Assembly (NCBI GenBank): GCA_016794765.1
Contig: JAEUJG010000233.1
Coordinates: 1-9,507 of the forward strand
Source of the DNA: Spirochaetaceae bacterium
GTDB lineage: Bacteria > Spirochaetota > Spirochaetia > Treponematales > Rectinemataceae
DNA length: 9,507 bases
Direction: 5' to 3'
In this document: piece by piece, positions 5,874 to 9,507 of the stretch
Position numbering within the stretch: the stretch's first letter is position 1
How the letters are laid out: the number at the start of each line of letters is the position of its first letter
Notes under the pieces: generated by a model
Told to the model about the DNA's origin: nothing
The model's input: only the letters and a program-made list of their open reading frames with translations
Databases searched by the model: none
Made by a program: the position numbers and the translations under genes

Positions 5874-5901
5874 ACTCTATGTGCTTCGGCGGGAATGTCA
5901 A
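5874..5901 (-). promoter_or_regulatory. Sigma-70-type promoter of the kinase-BON gene
   Basis: On the minus strand a perfect TTGACA (5901-5896) is followed after 16 nt by TAGAGT (5879-5874, 4 of 6 to TATAAT). Transcription would start near 5867, giving a leader of about 23 nt that contains the strong AAGGAGG before the ATG at 5844. This also argues for the shorter start of that gene. Confidence 0.6.
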
Positions 5902-5942
5902 TCAGGCGGGAGGCCCGCTGTACCTTCCCCGCCGCGATCGCC

Positions 5943-5948
5943 TATAGT
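5943..5948 (+). promoter_or_regulatory. -10 box of the DMT transporter gene
   Basis: TATAGT (5 of 6 to TATAAT) stands out in a GC-rich intergenic region and ends 9 nt before the ATG at 5958. No clear -35 is seen (CTGTAC at 5918-5923 is a poor candidate with a 19-nt spacer). Transcription would begin at about 5955, so the message would be nearly leaderless, in agreement with the lack of a good ribosome binding site. Confidence 0.4.
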
Positions 5949-5957
5949 GGCGGCACC

Positions 5958-6872
5958 ATGAACCGATACGGTGAGCTCGCGGCTTTCGGGACGGCGGTCT
6001 GCTGGACCGCTTCCGCCATCTTCTTCGAGCGCGCGTCCAAGCGCGTCGGCGCCCTGGCGGTCAACTTCTACAAGGTGGTCGCCGCCTTCTTCCTTCTTGC
6101 CCTCGCGGGCTTCGCCTTCCGCGGCATGCCCCTGCCCTTCGACGCCCCGGCCAAGGCCTGGATCTACCTGCCCATCTCCGGCGTCATCGGCTTCGTCATC
6201 GCCGACTACTTCCTCTTCAACGCCTACATCCTCGTGGGCTCGCGCCTCACGATCCTCTTCCAGCCGCTGACGCCCCTTTTCGCGGCCCTCCTCGGCTTCC
6301 TCATCCTGGGCGAAAGGATGAAGCCCGCCGGCCTCGTCGGCATGGGCGTCGTCGTCTCCGGCATCCTCATCGTGGTGCTGTCGCGGAACGCGGGCGCCAA
6401 GTCCGGCGAGCGGAGACCCGCCCGCCCGGGCGGCGCGGCGGCCAAGGGGCTCGCCTTCGCCTTCGCCTCCGCCTTCTTCCAGGCGGTGGGCCTCGTCTTC
6501 TCCAAGCTCGGCCTCGGCGGCTACGACGCGATATCCGGCACGCAGATCCGCGTCGGCACCGCGGTGCTCGGCTTCGCCCTCCAGGCCCTCCTCTTCCGGC
6601 AGGCGCGCGAACTCTGGGTGGAGGCGCCGCGCGACCGCGCGGCGATGAAGAGCACCGCGATCGGCGCCGTCTTCGGCCCCTTCATCGGGGTCTCGCTTTC
6701 CCTCTTCGCGCTCCAGTCCACCTCCGCCGGCGCCGCCAGCACCCTCATGGGCCTCACGCCGGTCCTCATCATCCTGCCCTCGATCTTCGTCCTCAAGCAG
6801 AAGGTGAAGCCCCTCGAGGTGGTCGGCGCCTTCGTCGCCGTGGCCGGCGCCGCGTTGTTCTTCCTGCTCTAG
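5958..6872 (+). CDS. DMT-superfamily transporter with two EamA domains
   Basis: This 304-residue membrane protein has about ten hydrophobic segments in two homologous halves, EamA repeats at about residues 5-142 and 164-303, joined by a basic, Gly/Ala/Pro-rich loop (143-163). Family traits include the early aromatic/small-residue segment with CWTASAIFFERA (15-26), QPLTPLFAALLGFLILGER (102-120) closing the first half, and the equivalent LTPVLIILPS followed by LKQKVKPLEVVG (279-290) in the second. EamA proteins move metabolites such as amino acids or nucleotide-related compounds across the inner membrane, often as exporters; the substrate cannot be inferred. The frame opens at 5895, but the family pattern begins at the ATG at 5958, just after a -10-like box. 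It is divergent from the kinase-BON gene and its stop overlaps the convergent histidine kinase stop. Confidence 0.9.
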   Translation: MNRYGELAAFGTAVCWTASAIFFERASKRVGALAVNFYKVVAAFFLLALAGFAFRGMPLPFDAPAKAWIYLPISGVIGFVIADYFLFNAYILVGSRLTILFQPLTPLFAALLGFLILGERMKPAGLVGMGVVVSGILIVVLSRNAGAKSGERRPARPGGAAAKGLAFAFASAFFQAVGLVFSKLGLGGYDAISGTQIRVGTAVLGFALQALLFRQARELWVEAPRDRAAMKSTAIGAVFGPFIGVSLSLFALQSTSAGAASTLMGLTPVLIILPSIFVLKQKVKPLEVVGAFVAVAGAALFFLL

Positions 6873-8740
6873 CCCGGGCACCGTGACGGCGCGCTGGGCA
6901 GGAGGACCCGGAAGGTGGTGTTCCCGGGCTCGCTCGTGAAATCGATGCCGCCGCCCGACTCCTCCACGATCCGCTTCGCGATGCTGAGGCCCAGGCCCGT
7001 GCCTTCCCCGCTGGCCTTCGTCGTGAAGAAGGGGGTGAAGATCCTGGCCCGGTATTCCTCCGGGATGCCTGAACCCGAATCGGTGACCGCGACCAGGACC
7101 CCGCTTCCGGAGCGCCTGACGGCGATGGCGAGGCGGCCCCGGTATTTCATGGCCTGAAGGGCGTTGTTGATGAGGTTGATCCAGACCTGGTTCAGGCGGT
7201 CGCGGCGGCAAGGGATGGTCGGCACCTCCTCGTAGTCGCGGACGACCTCCACGCCCCGCTTGAGGACATGCCGGTAGATGGTCAGGATGGTTTCGATCTC
7301 CTCGCGCAGGTCGGTCTCCCTCGGCTCTTCGTCGGCCTCCTGCCGCGAGTAGATCCTGAGCGACTTGACGATCCGCGCCGCGCGGTCCGCGGCGATCTCC
7401 ATGATGGCGAGCGACTGGTCCAGGGCGGTGACCTGATAGGCCGCGTCGATGGCCCGCGCGCCTTCCGCGCCCGCGGCGAAGTCCGCGAATTCCTCCGCCT
7501 CCGCGCCCGAAGCCACGCCGAGTTCCACCAAACGGTCCGCAGTCTCGTCCGCGTCCTCCACGCCCCGCGCCATGAGCGAGCGCAAGAGTTCCGCGCGGAG
7601 GGCGCGCTCCTCCTTCGTGTCCCGCGGGGGCTTGGGCGCCAGGGCCCGCGCGAGGAGTCCGCGGAGGCGGGGCAGGCCGGCCTCCGGGTAGTTCCGGTAG
7701 AACTCCAGGATGTCCGCCAGGTGCGTGTCCATGGCCGCCTTCGCGTTGCGGCCGGCGGAGGCGAGGGCCCCGATCGGCGTGTTGAGCTCGTGGGCTATGC
7801 CGGCGACGAGGTGGCCGATGGAGGCCATCTTCTCCGACTCGATCAGCTGGTCCTGCGTCGCGCGCAGCTCCGCGATCGTCCGAGAGAGCTCGGCGTTCGC
7901 CAGCCCAAGGTCGGCGTTCGACCGTTCAAGCTCGGCCGTCCGCTCCGCGACGCGGTCCTCGAGGCCCCGGGTCAGGGAGGCGATGCGTGATCCCATCTCG
8001 GCGAATTCTTCGGCGAGGACTGAGATTTCCTCGGTCGATCCGAGGCCCGCCGCGGGGAGGACCGGCGTTTCCGGCGCTTCGAAGCGGCCTTCGCCCAGGG
8101 ATCGGGCGTAGGCGCCGAGCCGGACGAGGGGTTCGGAGATCCTCGTAGCCAGCACGAGGAAGCCGACGGCCGCCGCCGCGACGAAGGCCGCGGACAGGAA
8201 GAGGGAGGCGGCCGAGGCGTCGCGGGCCGATCGGTACACCACCTCCTCGTCGATGGCCGTCACGAGGATCCAGCTCCAGGGCTCGAAGCGGCGGTGCGCG
8301 ACGATGTGGCGGCCGCCGGACGCCGAGAGGAAGGTGGAGGCGACGCTTCCGGTTCCCTCGGCGGAGCGGAAGGCCGCCCTCAAGGGGTCCTCCGGCGCGA
8401 GCGCGCGGGCGCCGGACGCGAGGCTCCCCGTCAGGTATTCCCCGTCCAGGGAGAAGACGGCGAACTTCTCGCCGGGTCCGAGGGCGGTCGTGAAGGTCTT
8501 GGCGACGCCGTCGAGCGCGTTGCGGGTGAAGAATTCGTCGAGCTGGAGTCCCACCTTGGAGAGGATCTCGTAGGACGAGGCGACGCGGTTTTCGAGGAGG
8601 CTGAGCTTCGTGGCGATGAGTCCCCGCCCGGCTTCCTCCACCGTCCTGGCCGCGCCGCCTCGGCTCAGGACGACCGTCGCGAGGATGGGCAGGAGGACGA
8701 GGGGTACGCCGAGGAGCTGGAGCCTGGTGCGGAAACGCAC
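6869..8740 (-). CDS. Membrane sensor histidine kinase with large DHp insert
   Basis: This 623-residue protein is a complete sensor kinase. Domain order is TM1 (10-26), an extracytoplasmic Cache-like sensor region (about 30-175, ending in WSWILVTAIDEEVVY), TM2 (about 178-198), HAMP (about 198-256), a coiled coil (256-304), the dimerisation/phosphotransfer domain with H-box GHLVAGIAHELNTP (phospho-acceptor His317), and an ATPase domain. That last domain shows N-box NQVWINLINNALQAM (517-531), G1 DSGSGIP (554-560), F-box FTPFFTTKA (568-576) and G2 GTGLGLSIAKRIV (580-592). About 100 residues (roughly 335-438) separate the two DHp helices, far more than in a minimal kinase. The start is GTG with GGGGGAC upstream. 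No receiver domain or response regulator is seen. It follows the solute-binding protein gene by 16 bp and is probably cotranscribed with it. Confidence 0.93.
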   Translation of the reverse strand: MRFRTRLQLLGVPLVLLPILATVVLSRGGAARTVEEAGRGLIATKLSLLENRVASSYEILSKVGLQLDEFFTRNALDGVAKTFTTALGPGEKFAVFSLDGEYLTGSLASGARALAPEDPLRAAFRSAEGTGSVASTFLSASGGRHIVAHRRFEPWSWILVTAIDEEVVYRSARDASAASLFLSAAFVAAAAVGFLVLATRISEPLVRLGAYARSLGEGRFEAPETPVLPAAGLGSTEEISVLAEEFAEMGSRIASLTRGLEDRVAERTAELERSNADLGLANAELSRTIAELRATQDQLIESEKMASIGHLVAGIAHELNTPIGALASAGRNAKAAMDTHLADILEFYRNYPEAGLPRLRGLLARALAPKPPRDTKEERALRAELLRSLMARGVEDADETADRLVELGVASGAEAEEFADFAAGAEGARAIDAAYQVTALDQSLAIMEIAADRAARIVKSLRIYSRQEADEEPRETDLREEIETILTIYRHVLKRGVEVVRDYEEVPTIPCRRDRLNQVWINLINNALQAMKYRGRLAIAVRRSGSGVLVAVTDSGSGIPEEYRARIFTPFFTTKASGEGTGLGLSIAKRIVEESGGGIDFTSEPGNTTFRVLLPSAPSRCPG

Positions 8741-8756
8741 GCCTAGTCCCCCGAAG

Positions 8757-9507
8757 TCACGGCGCTCCGACCGCCTCGGCGGCGGTCATGGCGTCGACAT
8801 AGGCCCGGAAGTCCATCTTGAAGGTCTTGGTCCAGAGCGCGGGGAGGAGCCCGGAACGGCGCGAAGCCTCGAGGTAGCTTTCGAGGATGGATGCGAAGAC
8901 CGGATCCTCCCGCTTGGTCGCCCAGGCCACGCCCTGGAGCTCCGAGAAGAAGGGCGAGAGGCCGAAGTCGCGGAGCTTGTCCACGTTGAGCGCGAAGACG
9001 ACGCTGCCGTCCAGGATGAAATCCGCCTCCCGGCGCCGCACGAGGTCGTAGAGGGCGTCCTCTCCCTCGCCGAAGACGAAGGCCAGCGACAGGCCGTTCT
9101 TGCGGGCGAACTCGTCGAGGGTCTTGTGCTGCACCGAATCCCTGATGACCGCGAAGCGCTTTCCCCCGAGGTCGCTGACGGCCCGCACTTCCTCTCCCTT
9201 GCGGCCGGCCAGTTGGTTCCTGATGGGATAGATCGTGACCATCTTCATGAGGCGTTCGCGCCAGGGCGTCACGCCCCAGGGGTTCGCGTAAAGATCCACC
9301 CGCTTGAGGAGGTCGGGAGTGTACTCGTGTTCCGCCTTGCCGAGATCGGGCGGCAGGACGCCGTCGCGCTTGAAGAACGCCGCGATGTCCTTCTGGACCG
9401 ACAGCGAGAGTTCGAGACCGAGGGACTGGGCGAAGCCCGCGAGCAGGTCGAAGTCGAATCCTTCGACGCCGCCGTCCGGCTTGGGAATGTAGGCGTAGGC
9501 TCCGCCT
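8757..9507 (-). CDS. Family-3 periplasmic solute-binding protein (5' end outside window)
   Basis: The frame is open from the right edge to the TGA at 8757-8759, giving about 249 visible residues; the start and any signal peptide lie outside. The visible N-terminal part reads AYIPKPDGGVEGFDFDLLAG, the family-3 pattern of a ligand-pocket strand followed by GFDxDLL. Later come NPWGVTPWRERL, DLGGKRFAVIRDSVQHKTLD (hinge to lobe 2), and ADFILDGSVVFALNV (a typical D-x-x-x-D/G exchange segment). The protein should bind a small ligand such as an amino acid in the periplasm. A GTG at 9299 is in frame but internal to the domain, so it is not the real start. With the kinase gene 16 bp downstream and no permease between, it likely serves signalling rather than, or as well as, uptake. 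Confidence 0.88.
   Translation of the reverse strand, partial: GGAYAYIPKPDGGVEGFDFDLLAGFAQSLGLELSLSVQKDIAAFFKRDGVLPPDLGKAEHEYTPDLLKRVDLYANPWGVTPWRERLMKMVTIYPIRNQLAGRKGEEVRAVSDLGGKRFAVIRDSVQHKTLDEFARKNGLSLAFVFGEGEDALYDLVRRREADFILDGSVVFALNVDKLRDFGLSPFFSELQGVAWATKREDPVFASILESYLEASRRSGLLPALWTKTFKMDFRAYVDAMTAAEAVGAP

Noticed and set aside
5898..7211. 437-codon minus-strand frame opposite the DMT transporter
   Set aside because: Composition is extreme (Glu, Gly, Arg, Asp) and it overlaps two genes with solid motifs.
8757..9299. GTG at 9299 as the true start of the solute-binding protein
   Set aside because: The same frame continues to the window edge with clear family-3 sequence upstream, so the GTG is an internal valine codon.

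Overview
The window comes from a GC-rich bacterial chromosome with a Gram-negative-type envelope: it encodes a periplasmic solute-binding protein and a histidine kinase with an extracytoplasmic sensor loop. Gene content (rlmB, a cytidylate-kinase-like/BON protein, a sensor kinase with a long insert in its dimerisation domain, tight 4-bp ATGA overlaps) would fit a GC-rich spirochaete or a deltaproteobacterium-like lineage. I cannot fix the taxon from sequence alone.

Layout. Positions 1-466 hold no convincing gene. They contain an intrinsic terminator for an upstream gene at the very start, a short hairpin, two copies of a structured 49-bp repeat, and then a promoter and inverted repeat in front of a TetR-family regulator. 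Positions 467-2708 are a three-gene operon with 4-bp overlaps: TetR regulator, ABC ATPase and ABC-2 permease, resembling self-regulated drug or peptide-antibiotic export/immunity modules of the BcrAB/LanFEG kind. From 2709 to about 4050 the base composition drops sharply to AT-rich. This island has about 550 bp without a gene, then a DEDDh 3'-5' exonuclease and a 61-codon acidic ORF that lies in the same frame directly after the exonuclease's TAG stop. It looks horizontally acquired.

GC-rich sequence resumes with two minus-strand genes: rlmB (23S rRNA 2'-O-methyltransferase) and a cytidylate-kinase-like protein fused to a C-terminal BON domain. Divergent from the latter is an EamA/DMT-family transporter on the plus strand. 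Its stop codon overlaps, through a shared CTAG, the stop of a convergent minus-strand histidine kinase. Upstream of the kinase, in the same orientation and 16 bp away, is a family-3 periplasmic solute-binding protein running off the right edge. The binding protein and kinase probably form one sensing unit; no response regulator is inside the window.

No tRNA, rRNA, CRISPR array, transposase or integrase was recognised. The most unusual points are the covarying repeats at the left, the in-frame amber junction in the AT-rich island, the kinase-BON fusion with a degenerate P-loop, and a perfect G-tract array abutting the likely rlmB promoter.
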